This document shows positions 17,808-26,683 of a DNA stretch of 53,100 bases, piece by piece. The DNA is taken from assembly GCA_036375215.1 (NCBI GenBank), contig DASUSH010000030.1:1-53100 (forward strand), read 5' to 3'. Source of the DNA: DASUSH01 sp036375215. GTDB taxonomy: Bacteria; Actinomycetota; Thermoleophilia; Solirubrobacterales; 70-9. Below the pieces are notes generated by a model. That model was not told where the DNA came from, searched no databases, and was given only the letters and a program-made list of their open reading frames with translations. Positions within the stretch are counted from its first letter, which is position 1. Every line of letters starts with the position of its first letter. Made by a program: the position numbers and the translations under genes.

Positions 17808-19154
17808 TTGGCAATCGCGCTCGTGGGCGCGGCCGCGATCGGCGTGCTGGCCGCGCCCGCCGGGCTCGCGCTCGGCGGCGGCGAAAGCGCGGCGCCGCGG
17901 ACGCCGAGCGGCTGCCTCGACCCCGTCATGGGCACGCCGGCGGCCGACCAGCTCGTCGGCGGCGAGGGGGCCGACTCGATCGCCGCCGGGGACGGCGACG
18001 ACCGGGTCGACGGCCTCGGCGGCGACGACTGCCTCGCCGGCGAGGGCGGCGCCGACACCGTCCAGGGCCAGACCGGCGCCGACCGCCTCGAAGGCGGCGC
18101 GGACGACGACTTCTTGCACGGGATGGAGGACGCGGACACGCTCGCGGCCGGCCCCGGCGCCGACCTGCTCTACGGGGGCGCGGGCGACGACGAGCTCGAT
18201 GGCGCCGAGGACGCCGACGGCGTCTACGGCCAGGAGGGCGACGATCTGCTCCGCGGCGGCGACGGGCCCGACCGGCTGCAGGCGCAGGCGGGCGAGGACG
18301 AGGTGTTCGGCGAGGGCGGCGACGACCAGCTCATCGCGGCCGTCGAGGACCCCGGCTCCGCGCGGCTGGACGGCGGCTCCGGCAGCGACGAGATCTGGGG
18401 CCGCCCGGCCGACGACGCGCTCGGCGGGGCCGGCGCGGACGGTCTCGGGGGCTCCGCGCGCCAGCTCGGCGGCGAGGGCGGGGACCGGCTCACGGGCAGC
18501 GCCGGGGCGCGCCTCCTCGGCGGGCCCGGCGCCGACACGCTGCTCTCCAAGGCGTCGCGCGCGGAGGGCGGGTCCGGCGAGGACATCCTGCTCGGCGACA
18601 GCGGGCCGAACGCCGGCCCGACCGTCGACGACCTTCGCGGCGGTCCAGGCGACGACACCGCCCACGGCCAGGCGCGCGACGACACCCTGATCGACGCGGG
18701 CGGCGCCGATTTCGGCTTCGGCGGCCTCGGCGACGACCGGATGCGCGCGGGCGCCGGCGACGACTACCTGCACGGCCAGGCGGGCGACGACGCGCTCGAG
18801 GGCGAGGGCGGCCGCGACCGGCTCTTCGGCGGGGGCGGCGAGGACCAGGCCGACGGCGGGCGGGGCCCAGACTCCATCCACGGCCAGGCGAACGCCGACC
18901 TGCTCGCCGGGTCCGACGGACCGGACCGGATCTTCGGCGAGCTCGACGACGACTCGCTCGACGGAAGCGACGGCGCGGACGTGCTCTTCGGCCAGGAGGG
19001 CACGGACCGGCTCGAGGGCGGCGACGGCCCCGATCGGCTCGAGGCGGCCGACGGGGCCCCCGACGCGCGCGTCGACTGCGGCCGCGGCGAGGACACGGCG
19101 ATCGTCGACCCGGCGGACGAAACCGCGGGCTGCGAGCGCGTGGTGAGGCGCTAG
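17808..19154 (+). CDS. Secreted RTX-type calcium-binding repeat protein
   Basis: 448 residues with a TTG start. A signal-peptide-like N-terminus (ALVGAAAIGVLAAPAGLALG) is followed from about residue 45 to the end by many degenerate nonapeptide repeats of the type GGxGxDxLxG (GGDDCLAGEGGADTVQG is one example). These form calcium-binding parallel beta rolls. No enzymatic domain and no type I secretion genes are visible. The final segment (VDCGRGEDTAIVDPADETAG) is a common capping motif. The gene sits between bioD and bioA on the opposite strand, and its stop shares a CTAG with the bioD stop. Function unknown. Confidence 0.85.
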   Translation: MAIALVGAAAIGVLAAPAGLALGGGESAAPRTPSGCLDPVMGTPAADQLVGGEGADSIAAGDGDDRVDGLGGDDCLAGEGGADTVQGQTGADRLEGGADDDFLHGMEDADTLAAGPGADLLYGGAGDDELDGAEDADGVYGQEGDDLLRGGDGPDRLQAQAGEDEVFGEGGDDQLIAAVEDPGSARLDGGSGSDEIWGRPADDALGGAGADGLGGSARQLGGEGGDRLTGSAGARLLGGPGADTLLSKASRAEGGSGEDILLGDSGPNAGPTVDDLRGGPGDDTAHGQARDDTLIDAGGADFGFGGLGDDRMRAGAGDDYLHGQAGDDALEGEGGRDRLFGGGGEDQADGGRGPDSIHGQANADLLAGSDGPDRIFGELDDDSLDGSDGADVLFGQEGTDRLEGGDGPDRLEAADGAPDARVDCGRGEDTAIVDPADETAGCERVVRR

Positions 19155-19825
19155 GTCCAGCCGGCCGCGAGCGCGGGCCAGCGCCCGGGATCCGCGAGAT
19201 CGAGCCGCGGCAGCGCCTCGACCCGCACGTCGCCCAGCCGCTCGATCGCCTCGCGGTTCGAGCGCGCCACATCAGCGGGCTCGTCGGGCCAGGGCGTGAG
19301 CACCACCGCGGCGACGTCAAGGCCCACCGCCCGGACCGCCTCGATCGTGAGCAGGGTGTGGTTGATCGTCCCCAGTCCCGGCGGGCCGGCGATGACGACC
19401 GGCAGGCCGAGGTCGCGGGCGAGGTCGCGCACCAGGTAGCCGAGGGTGAGCGGGACCAGGAAGCCCCCGACCCCCTCGCAGACGAGCAGGTCGGCGCCGT
19501 CCCCGGCCCGGCTCGCCGCCGCCCGCAGCGCCGCGGGATCGATCTCCTCGCCGGCGAGCTCGGCCGCGAGGTGGGGCGAGACGGGCGGGCCGAAGCGGTA
19601 CGGGGCGACCTCGTCGTCGGACTGGCCGGAGCCGGCCGCGCGGCGCAGCAGCTCGTGGTCGGGCTCCCCGCCGGACGCCGCGCAGTCGTCGAGCCCGCTG
19701 ACCGCCGGCTTGAAGACCGCGACCCGCCTCCCGCCCGCGGCAGCGGTCCGCGCGATCGCGGCGGCCACCACGGTCTTGCCGACCTCGGTGCCGGTCCCGG
19801 TGACGAAGAGCCCGGCCGCGCTCAC
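19151..19825 (-). CDS. bioD: Dethiobiotin synthetase
   Basis: 224 residues with a GTG start in a GTGA overlap with the bioF stop. The P-loop GTGTEVGKT (residues 10-18) and VFKPAVSGLDD (Lys and adjacent substrate loop) are typical of BioD, as are CEGVGGFLVPL and GLGTINHTLLT. It closes the ureido ring of DAPA with CO2 and ATP to give dethiobiotin. Third gene of a bioB-bioF-bioD operon on the minus strand. Confidence 0.95.
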   Translation of the reverse strand: MSAAGLFVTGTGTEVGKTVVAAAIARTAAAGGRRVAVFKPAVSGLDDCAASGGEPDHELLRRAAGSGQSDDEVAPYRFGPPVSPHLAAELAGEEIDPAALRAAASRAGDGADLLVCEGVGGFLVPLTLGYLVRDLARDLGLPVVIAGPPGLGTINHTLLTIEAVRAVGLDVAAVVLTPWPDEPADVARSNREAIERLGDVRVEALPRLDLADPGRWPALAAGWT

Positions 19826-21024
19826 GCCGCGCGTTCGAGCACGCCGGGTTCCGCCCGCGGCCCGGCGCCGCGGCCCTCGCGCCAGGCGCCCGCGATCGCC
19901 GCCGCCGCGCGGCGCAGCTCGCCCTCGCGGTGCGTCGCGATCACCGTCAGGCGCAGCCGCGAGGTCCCCGCGGGCACGGTCGGCGGGCGGATCGCCTGGG
20001 CGAACACCCCCCGGCTGAGGGCCGCCTCGCACAGGGCGGTCGCGTCGGCGGCCTCGCCGACCAGGATCGGGACGATCTGGGTCCCGTCCGGCTCGACCTC
20101 GAGGCCCTCCGCGGCGAGCGCGCCCCGGATCACCGCCGCGTTACGCCGCAGCCGCTCGACCATCCCCGGGTCGGCCTCGAGCTCGGCGAGCGCCGCCTCG
20201 GCGGCGGCCACGACCGGCGGCGGCAGCGCGGTCGAGAACACGAACGGGCGCGCGACGTTGATCAGGAGCTCGCGGACCTCGCGCCGGCAGCAGACGTAGG
20301 CGCCGTACCCGCCGAGCGCCTTGCCGAGCGTGCCCACGATCACGTCGACCTCGTCCTCGAGCCCGGCGGCGGCGACCGCTCCCCGCCCACCCGGACCGAG
20401 GGCGCCGGTGCCGTGCGCCTCGTCGACCATCAGCCGGCAGCCGTGGCGGCGGGCGAGGCCAGCGAGGCCCGCGAGCGGGGCGACGTCGCCGTCCATCGAG
20501 AAGACCCCGTCGGTCACGATCAGCGCCGGCCGCCCCGCGGCGCGCTCGAGCCCCCAGGCCAGGTGGTCGAGGTCCGCGTGCTCGTAGACGAACGTCTCGG
20601 CGGAGGCGAGCCGGCAGCCGTCGATGATGCTGGCGTGGTTCAGGCGGTCCGAGAAGACGACCTCGCCGCCCCGCGCCAGCGCGGAGACGGTGCCGGTGTT
20701 GGCGAGGTAGCCCGAGCCGAAGAGGAGCGCCGCCTCGGTCCGCTCGAACGCGGCCAAGCGCTCCTCGAGCCGGCCGTGGACCGTCATCGAGCCGGAGATC
20801 AGCCGCGACGCCCCCGCCCCGGCGCCCCAGCGCATCGCCGCCTCGGCCGCCGCCTCGCGGACGGCCGGGTGGGTGGCGAGCCCGAGGTAGTTGTTCGAGC
20901 AGAGGAGAAGGACCTCCTCGCCGTCGAGGACGACCCGCGGTCCCTGCTCGCCGCCGACCTCGCGCAGGCGCCGCTCCAGCCCCGCCGCGCGCAGCTCGGC
21001 GAGGCGCTCGGAGACGTCGCTCAC
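19822..21024 (-). CDS. bioF: 8-amino-7-oxononanoate synthase
   Basis: 400 residues with a GTG start overlapping the bioB stop. PLP-dependent alpha-oxoamine synthase: CSNNYLGLATHP, LFGSGYLANTG, DEAHGTGALGPGGRG, and the Schiff-base Lys in GTLGKALGGYGAY (about 235). It condenses pimeloyl-ACP (or pimeloyl-CoA) with L-alanine to KAPA, the first dedicated ring-assembly step. No genes for pimelate synthesis are seen in this window. Confidence 0.95.
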   Translation of the reverse strand: MSDVSERLAELRAAGLERRLREVGGEQGPRVVLDGEEVLLLCSNNYLGLATHPAVREAAAEAAMRWGAGAGASRLISGSMTVHGRLEERLAAFERTEAALLFGSGYLANTGTVSALARGGEVVFSDRLNHASIIDGCRLASAETFVYEHADLDHLAWGLERAAGRPALIVTDGVFSMDGDVAPLAGLAGLARRHGCRLMVDEAHGTGALGPGGRGAVAAAGLEDEVDVIVGTLGKALGGYGAYVCCRREVRELLINVARPFVFSTALPPPVVAAAEAALAELEADPGMVERLRRNAAVIRGALAAEGLEVEPDGTQIVPILVGEAADATALCEAALSRGVFAQAIRPPTVPAGTSRLRLTVIATHREGELRRAAAAIAGAWREGRGAGPRAEPGVLERAA

Positions 21025-22145
21025 GCCGCCTTCGGGTAGGGCGGCGGCTTCTGCTTCTTCTTCACGACGCGCAGCTGGGTCGACGGGTCCCAGAAGTTCG
21101 CCTCCTCCTGCGAGTCGATCAGCTCGTCGACCGGCGTCTTCGGGGCGTTGCCCTCGAGCCAGCCGTCGCGGTTGTCCGGCCGCGGGTTGGCGCCGTTGTC
21201 GTCCTGACGGGCGACGTTCAGCCCGAGCTCTGAGAACATCGCCCGGTCGTCGGCGGGCTCGGCGCCCAGCGTGGTCAGGAAGTTGCCCATCATCACCCCG
21301 TTCAGGCCCGCTTTCACCGCCAGCGGCTGGAGCTCGTGCAGGTTCTCCACCCGCCCGCCACAAAGGCGGAAGAGCGCGTCGGGGAGGATCAGCCGGAAGA
21401 TCGCGACCCACTTGACGACCTCCCAGGGGTCCATCATCTCGCGGTCGCCGAACTTCGTGCCGGTGCGGGGGTTGAGCAGGTTGATCGGAACCGAGGTCGG
21501 GTTCACCTCGGCGAGCTCGAACGCCATCTCGACCCGCTGGCGCGGCGACTCCCCGAGGTTCAGGATGCCGCCCACGCAGGTCTCGAGCCCCGCGTCCTTC
21601 ACGGCGTCGATCGTCCGCATCCGGCCCTCGTAGCGGACCGTGGTCGTGACCTCGTCGTAGTAGGAGCGCGCGGTCTCGACGTTGTGGTGGACACGCTGGA
21701 TGCCCGCTTCCTTGAGCTGGCGGGCCCGGTCCGGCGAGATGTGCCCGATCGACACGCAGCGCTTCAGGTTGGTCTGCTCGGCGACGAGCTTCGCCCCGGC
21801 CTCGATCTTGGCGAAGTCGCGCTTCGAGAGCCCCTGGCCCTGGGTGACCATGCAGAAGCGGTGCGCGCCCGCCGCCTCCGCCGCCCTCGCGTGCTCGAGG
21901 ATCTGCTCCGGCTCCATCATCGCGTGCATCGGGGTATCGGCCTCCGCGTAGCGCGACTGCGCGCAGAAGCCGCAGTCCTCCGCGCACCCGCCCGACTTCG
22001 CGTTCACGAGCGAGCACAGATCGGTCGAGTCGCCGAAGCGCTCGGTCCGCACGGCCCAGGCGCGCTCGACGAGCTCGGAGATCTCCTCCTGCCCGGTGAT
22101 GCCGGCGAGCTCGAGCGCCTCTTCGAAGCTGATCAGCGACGCCAT
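21021..22145 (-). CDS. bioB: Biotin synthase
   Basis: 374 residues. Radical SAM motif C-x3-C-x2-C (GGCAEDCGFCAQSRYAEA, Cys 54, 58 and 61) binds the 4Fe-4S cluster. ATCG-type SAM contacts and the Arg/Cys residues for the auxiliary sulfur-donating cluster lie in conserved blocks (RCVSIGHISP, HHNVETARSYYDEV, INLLNPRTGTKF). It inserts sulfur into dethiobiotin. The C-terminus is longer than in E. coli BioB and ends in a basic Lys/Pro tail. First gene of the bioBFD operon. Confidence 0.96.
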   Translation of the reverse strand: MASLISFEEALELAGITGQEEISELVERAWAVRTERFGDSTDLCSLVNAKSGGCAEDCGFCAQSRYAEADTPMHAMMEPEQILEHARAAEAAGAHRFCMVTQGQGLSKRDFAKIEAGAKLVAEQTNLKRCVSIGHISPDRARQLKEAGIQRVHHNVETARSYYDEVTTTVRYEGRMRTIDAVKDAGLETCVGGILNLGESPRQRVEMAFELAEVNPTSVPINLLNPRTGTKFGDREMMDPWEVVKWVAIFRLILPDALFRLCGGRVENLHELQPLAVKAGLNGVMMGNFLTTLGAEPADDRAMFSELGLNVARQDDNGANPRPDNRDGWLEGNAPKTPVDELIDSQEEANFWDPSTQLRVVKKKQKPPPYPKAA

Positions 22146-22252
22146 CGCGCCTCCTCGGGGTAGCGAGCGAACGGGCCCGCAGGCTAGGAATCGGGCCGGA
22201 CGCGAACGATGGATACTCCGCGCTACCGACCAACTACTGCACGGAGGTAGCG

Positions 22253-22684
22253 ATGGCGAGCGAATCGAGGGCGACGACGGTCTGGCGGGGCGACCTGGTG
22301 AGCGGCAGCGGGACCGCGAGCGCGTCGAGCGGGGCGATCCCCGACCTGGAGGTGACCTGGCCCGCCCGCGTCGAGCGCACCGAGGGGACCACGAGCCCGG
22401 AGGAGCTGCTCGCCACGGCGCACTCCTCCTGCTACTGCATGGCGCTCGCCAACGTCCTCGCCCAGGCCGGCAACCCGCCGGAGCGGATCGAGACCACGGC
22501 GACCGTCGAGTTCGTCCCCGGCGAGGGCGTCAAGTCCTCGCACCTGAAGGTCACCGGCAAGGTCGCGGGCCTCGACCAGGCCGGCTTCGACTCGGTCACC
22601 GCGGAGGCGCACGAGAACTGCCCGATCTCCGGCGCCCTGCGCGGCAACGTCGAGATGGAGGTCGACGCCACCCTCGAGGGCTGA
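22253..22684 (+). CDS. OsmC family peroxiredoxin
   Basis: 143 residues. OsmC-type hydroperoxide reductase with the reactive Cys in ATAHSSCYCMALANVL (Cys 60, with an extra Cys 62) and the resolving Cys in AEAHENCPIS (Cys 123). It reduces organic peroxides. A good ribosome binding site (GGAGGT) precedes the ATG. Divergent from bioB. Confidence 0.92.
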   Translation: MASESRATTVWRGDLVSGSGTASASSGAIPDLEVTWPARVERTEGTTSPEELLATAHSSCYCMALANVLAQAGNPPERIETTATVEFVPGEGVKSSHLKVTGKVAGLDQAGFDSVTAEAHENCPISGALRGNVEMEVDATLEG

Positions 22685-22699
22685 GGGAGGGGGGCGCCG

Positions 22700-23206
22700 T
22701 TACACGCCCTCGGCCGGCTGGTCCGAGAGCGAGCGCCAGTAGATCCGCGCGCTCTCGCCCTCGACCGCGTCGGGGATCAGCCCGATCCGGCGGAACCCGA
22801 GGCGCTCGTAGAGGCGGCCGGCCGGGTTCGACTCGAAGACGAGGTTGAACATCAGCGCGTCGAAGCCCTGCCGGCGGGCCTCGGCGAGCGAGTGCACGAC
22901 GAGCGCCTCGCCGATGCCGCGTCCCCGCATCCCGGCGACGACGAGATAGCCGGCGTTCGCGATGTGCGCCGCCCGTCCCGGGAAATTCGGCTTCAGGTAA
23001 TACCCGCCGGCGAGCTCGCCGCCCACGCGAGCGACCTGAACCGAGACGGCCGGCTCGACCCAGACCGCCCGGAACCCCTCCCGGTCGACGGGCGGCGCCT
23101 GCGGGTAGCCGCCGCCCTCCTCGACGACCGCGGCGAAGGCGGCGAGGAGCTCGTCCTCGTCGCGCTCGACGTAGGGCGCGATCGCGAGCTCGGCGCCGGC
23201 GCTCAT
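22700..23206 (-). CDS. GNAT family N-acetyltransferase
   Basis: 168 residues from ATG 23206. The acetyl-CoA-binding motif A is VVAGMRGRGIGEALVVHSL (about 91-110), followed by NPAGRLYERLGFRRIG typical of motif B. The substrate is unknown. A longer frame reaching 23305 would overlap the neighbouring enoyl-CoA hydratase gene and is rejected. Convergent with osmC, 15 bases apart. Confidence 0.88.
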   Translation of the reverse strand: MSAGAELAIAPYVERDEDELLAAFAAVVEEGGGYPQAPPVDREGFRAVWVEPAVSVQVARVGGELAGGYYLKPNFPGRAAHIANAGYLVVAGMRGRGIGEALVVHSLAEARRQGFDALMFNLVFESNPAGRLYERLGFRRIGLIPDAVEGESARIYWRSLSDQPAEGV

Positions 23207-23226
23207 CCCTTCCGGGGCGCCCCGGG

Positions 23227-24039
23227 TTACCTGCCGGTCCAGCGCGGCTGGCGGCGCTCCGAGAAGGCGCGGATCCCCTCGCGGAAGTCGTCCGAGCCGA
23301 AGCACGCCTCGCGCAGCTCGACCAGCTCGCGCTCCTGCTCCTCGCTGAGCCGCGGGAAGGCGGCGAGGGTCTCGATCACCTGCTTGTTGCCGCGCATCGA
23401 GATCGGCGCGTTCATCGCGATCGTCTGGGCGAGCTCCAGCGCCGAGCCGGGCAGCTCGTGGTCCTCGGTGACCGCGTGCACCAGCCCGATCTCCTCCGCG
23501 CGCGGGCCGTCGACCGTGAGACCGGTCAGGAACAGCTCCTTGGTGCGGGCGATCCCGATCACGTCGATGAACCGGCGCAGCCCGGTGTGCCCGTAGACCA
23601 GGCCCAGGCGGGCCGGCGGCATCCCCAGCTTCGCGCCGGCTGCGCAGACCCGCAGGTCGCAGCGCACGGCGAGCTCGAGCCCGCCGCCGAGGCAGTGGCC
23701 GTTGATCGCGGCGACGACCGGGAACGGGTGCGCCGAGACCGCGTCCATCGCCGCGTGGAACGGATGGGCGACGAGCGCCTCGGCGTCGCGGGCGAAGCTC
23801 TCGTCGGGGATCGAGCCGATGTCGTAGCCCGCCGAGAAGGCGCCGCCGGCGCCGGTGAGAACGACACAGCGGTAGCGGATCCCGTCGTCGAGCCTCGGGA
23901 GGACCTCGGCGAGCGCGTCGAGGACCTCGTGATCGAGCGGGTTGCGCTTGTCGGGGTTCGAGAGGGTGAGCCGCGCGACGCCGTCCGCGGGCTCGTCGAG
24001 AAGCAGTTTCCCGGAAGCGAGCTGCTCGGCGGAGCTCAC
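23227..24039 (-). CDS. Enoyl-CoA hydratase/isomerase family protein
   Basis: 270 residues with a GTG start. Crotonase fold: NPDKRNPLDHEV, the first oxyanion-hole region AFSAGYDIGSI and the second INGHCLGGGLELAVRCDL. At the usual catalytic Glu positions the sequence reads PARLGLVYGHTGLRRFID, so the hydratase Glu pair is not clearly present. It may instead be an isomerase, a thioesterase or another crotonase reaction. Ends FSERRQPRWTGR, a common crotonase C-terminus. Confidence 0.88.
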   Translation of the reverse strand: MSSAEQLASGKLLLDEPADGVARLTLSNPDKRNPLDHEVLDALAEVLPRLDDGIRYRCVVLTGAGGAFSAGYDIGSIPDESFARDAEALVAHPFHAAMDAVSAHPFPVVAAINGHCLGGGLELAVRCDLRVCAAGAKLGMPPARLGLVYGHTGLRRFIDVIGIARTKELFLTGLTVDGPRAEEIGLVHAVTEDHELPGSALELAQTIAMNAPISMRGNKQVIETLAAFPRLSEEQERELVELREACFGSDDFREGIRAFSERRQPRWTGR

Positions 24040-24049
24040 GCCGGCGCGC

Positions 24050-24262
24050 CTACTCGAGGACGACGAGCACGTCGCCCTCGGAGACCGACTGGCCCTCCTC
24101 GCAACGGATCTCCCTGACCGTTCCGGGATCCTCGGCCTCGACCGGCATCTCCATCTTCATCGATTCGAGGATGGCGACGGTGTCGCCCTCGTCGATCTCG
24201 TCGCCGACCGCGACCTCGATCTTCCAGACGGTTCCGGTGATGTGGGCTTCGACAGCGGGCAC
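24050..24262 (-). CDS. Small biotin carboxyl carrier protein
   Basis: 70 residues with a GTG start. It is a stand-alone biotinyl/lipoyl domain with the biotinylation site ESMKMEM (Lys 36), where the family consensus is (A/S)MKM, and flanking GDEIDEGDTVAIL and GTVREIRCEEG. It would carry carboxybiotin for an acyl-CoA carboxylase, plausibly with carboxyltransferase subunits such as the one at 42173. Found just beside the biotin-synthesis genes. Divergent from the glycosyltransferase, with only 21 bases between starts. Confidence 0.88.
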   Translation of the reverse strand: MPAVEAHITGTVWKIEVAVGDEIDEGDTVAILESMKMEMPVEAEDPGTVREIRCEEGQSVSEGDVLVVLE

Positions 24263-24283
24263 GGCGCGGCACAATAACCGCCC

Positions 24284-24988
24284 TTGACACCGGAAGCGAC
24301 AGCGGGCACGGCGGTCACCGCGATCGTCGCGGCCCGCAACGAGGCCGATCGGATCGGCGCCACCCTCGACACCCTGCGCGAGGCGTTCCCGGGAGCGACC
24401 CTCTGGGTCGCCGACGACGCCTCCACCGACGGCACCGCCGAGGTCGCGCTCGCCCACGGCGCCAAGGTGGTGAGCCGCGGCCGCCCGCACGGGAAGGGCG
24501 CCAACGTCACGGCGGCCGCCGAGGCGATGCTGAGCGAGGGCGAGCCCGAAGGCGTCGTCCTCCTCTGCGACGGCGACCTCGGCGAGACCGCGGGCCGCCT
24601 CCCCCCGCTCACAGCCGCGGTCGCGGGAGGCGGCTGCGACCTCGCGATCGCCGCGTTCGCGAGGCGGGTCGGTGGCGGGTTCGGCGTCGCGCTCGGGTTC
24701 TCGCGGTGGACGACCGAGCGCCTGGGCGGGGTCACGCTGGCCGCGCCGATCTCCGGCCAGCGCGCGATCCGCGCGGAGAAGCTGCGCGGCCTGCTGCCGT
24801 TCGCCCGCGGCTACGGGATGGAGACGGCGATGAACATCGACGCTGCCCGGGCGGGCCTGCGCATCGAGGAAGTCCAGCTCGATCTCGAGCACCGCGCCAC
24901 CGGCCGGACCCTGCGCGGGTTCGGCCACCGTGGTCGCCAGCTCGCCGACTTCCTGCGGGTCTATCTCTCGCGCCGGTTCCGCGGCTAG
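24284..24988 (+). CDS. Family 2 glycosyltransferase
   Basis: 234 residues with a TTG start. GT-A fold: TAIVAARNEADRIGATLDTL, VADDASTDGTAEVA and the DxD-like LLCDGDLGE, then SGQRAIRAEKL and GYGMETAMNID with conserved substrate and base residues. It resembles polyprenyl-phosphate or glucosyl-3-phosphoglycerate-type transferases. No membrane segments. Substrate unknown. Confidence 0.85.
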   Translation: MTPEATAGTAVTAIVAARNEADRIGATLDTLREAFPGATLWVADDASTDGTAEVALAHGAKVVSRGRPHGKGANVTAAAEAMLSEGEPEGVVLLCDGDLGETAGRLPPLTAAVAGGGCDLAIAAFARRVGGGFGVALGFSRWTTERLGGVTLAAPISGQRAIRAEKLRGLLPFARGYGMETAMNIDAARAGLRIEEVQLDLEHRATGRTLRGFGHRGRQLADFLRVYLSRRFRG

Positions 24989-24994
24989 ATGCGA

Positions 24995-25045
24995 CGGAGC
25001 CGGGCCCCCCGCTAGGTGGGTGGCCGTTCACCGCGCCCGGCTCCG
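24995..25045 (+). terminator. Long hairpin between glycosyltransferase and glpK
   Basis: An 11-bp perfect inverted repeat (CGGAGCCGGGC at 24995-25005 pairing with 25035-25045) encloses 29 bases that contain a smaller GGTG/CACC pairing. It begins 6 bases after the glycosyltransferase stop and lies about 115 bases before glpK. There is no T-run, as is usual in very GC-rich genomes. It could end upstream transcription or be part of the glpK leader. Confidence 0.5.
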
Positions 25046-25160
25046 CCACGGCCGTGCCCCCCGAAGAAGCCCTGGCATCACTCCATCGGACGATCTCGCG
25101 TCCCCATGAGGATCACGAACAAATGTCCGGTCCGCGCCGCGAGCGCTTAGCCTCCGGCCC

Positions 25161-26612
25161 GTGATCCTCGCGATCGACCAGGGCACCACCGGGACGACCT
25201 GTCTCGTCTTCGACCGCGAGGGCAAGGTCGCCGGGCGGGCCTACAGCGAGTTCCGCCAGCACTTCCCGCGGCCGGGATGGGTCGAGCACGACGCGAACGA
25301 GATCTGGGCCGTTACCCGCCGTGTCGCCTCGGAGGCGATCGGCAACGCCGGCGCGACGGGCGCCGACCTGGCCGGGATCGGCATCACGAACCAGCGCGAG
25401 ACGGTCGTCGCGTGGGACCCGCGGACCGGCGAGCCGGTTCACAACGCGCTGGTCTGGCAGGATCGCCGCACCGCCGCCCGCTGCGAGGAGCTGCGCGAGG
25501 CGGGCCACACCGATCTCGTCCGCGAGCGCACCGGGCTCGTCATCGACCCGTACTTCTCGGGTACCAAGATCGAGTGGCTGCTGCGGAACGTCGAGGCCGC
25601 GCGCGGCGCCGTCTTCGGCACGATCGACTCCTGGCTCGTCCACAAGCTCACCGGGCGCCACGTGTGCGACGTCTCGAACGCCTCGCGGACGATGCTGTTC
25701 GACATTCGCGAGCTCGCGTGGGACGGTGAGCTCTGCGAGCTCCTCGGCGTCGATCCCTCGGCGCTGCCCGAGCCCGTCCCGTCGGCGCAGGTCTACGGGC
25801 GGACGGCCGAGTTCGGGGGGGACGTCCCGGTGGCGGGGAGCGCGGGCGACCAGCAGGCCGCGCTCTTCGGCCAGGCCTGCCACGAGCCCGGCAGCGCCAA
25901 GAACACCTACGGGACCGGCAGCTTCGTCCTGCTGAACACCGGCGGCGAGGCGCCGGACCCCGGCGAGGGCCTCCTGGCGACCGTCGCCTGGGGCCTCGGC
26001 AAGCGCACCGACTACGCGCTCGAGGCCTCGGTCTTCGTCACCGGCGCGGCCGTGCAGTGGCTCCGCGACGGCCTCGGCGTGATCTCCGAGGCCGCGGAGA
26101 CCGAGGGGCTGGCCCGATCGCTCGACACCAACGACGACGTCTACTTCGTCCCGGCGCTCACCGGGCTTGGCTCGCCGCACTGGGACCCCTACGCGCGCGG
26201 GACGATCGTGGGGCTCACCCGTGGCAACGGCCGGGCCCACTTGGCCCGCGCCGCGCTCGAGGCGATCGCCTATCAGACGGTCGACGCGGTCCGGGCGCAG
26301 GAGGCGGCCTCGGGCGAGCGGCTCGCGGAGCTCAAGGCGGACGGCGGCGCGGTCGCCAACCGCTGGCTGATGCAGTTCCAGGCGGACGTCCTCGGCGTTC
26401 CCGTGATCGTGCCCGAGGTCGCCGAGACGACCGCGCTCGGCGCGGCCTACCTCGCCGGCATCGCGACCGGCCTCTGGGACCAGGAGCAGGTCCGCGCGAT
26501 GTGGCGCGAGGAGGACCGCTACGAGCCCCGGATGGGCGAGGACGAGCGCGAGGCGCTCGTCGCGCGCTGGCACGAGGCGCTCGCGCGCGCCCGCGGCTGG
26601 GCGCGCGAGTGA
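25161..26612 (+). CDS. glpK: Glycerol kinase
   Basis: 483 residues with a GTG start. FGGY kinase: the phosphate-binding loop AIDQGTTGTTCLVFD is at the N-terminus, with the GITNQRET motif (glycerol-binding Arg-Glu), WQDRRT, FSGTKIEWLL, and the C-terminal ATP motifs YGTGSFVLLNTG and KADGGAVANRWLMQFQAD. It phosphorylates glycerol to sn-glycerol 3-phosphate, which would feed the PlsC-like acyltransferase immediately downstream. No glpF or glpD is adjacent. Confidence 0.96.
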   Translation: MILAIDQGTTGTTCLVFDREGKVAGRAYSEFRQHFPRPGWVEHDANEIWAVTRRVASEAIGNAGATGADLAGIGITNQRETVVAWDPRTGEPVHNALVWQDRRTAARCEELREAGHTDLVRERTGLVIDPYFSGTKIEWLLRNVEAARGAVFGTIDSWLVHKLTGRHVCDVSNASRTMLFDIRELAWDGELCELLGVDPSALPEPVPSAQVYGRTAEFGGDVPVAGSAGDQQAALFGQACHEPGSAKNTYGTGSFVLLNTGGEAPDPGEGLLATVAWGLGKRTDYALEASVFVTGAAVQWLRDGLGVISEAAETEGLARSLDTNDDVYFVPALTGLGSPHWDPYARGTIVGLTRGNGRAHLARAALEAIAYQTVDAVRAQEAASGERLAELKADGGAVANRWLMQFQADVLGVPVIVPEVAETTALGAAYLAGIATGLWDQEQVRAMWREEDRYEPRMGEDEREALVARWHEALARARGWARE

Positions 26613-26683
26613 GCCGGCGTAACCGGCCGTCCGCGTTCGGGTAGACCTCTTCGCCGGCGCCACCCCGAGCGCCGAGTTGGTCG

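Noticed and set aside
17940..19100. Tandem DNA repeats within the RTX gene
   Set aside because: These are degenerate codons for the nonapeptide protein repeats, not an independent DNA repeat array.
16436..20299. Open frame of 1287 codons on the plus strand, the longest in the window
   Set aside because: It runs antisense through bioA and bioD and out of frame through the RTX gene. The product is low-complexity Arg/Gly/Ala-rich, the usual GC-driven shadow frame.
24989..25160. Riboswitch upstream of glpK
   Set aside because: A hairpin is present, but no known aptamer consensus could be matched. It is recorded only as a hairpin/terminator.
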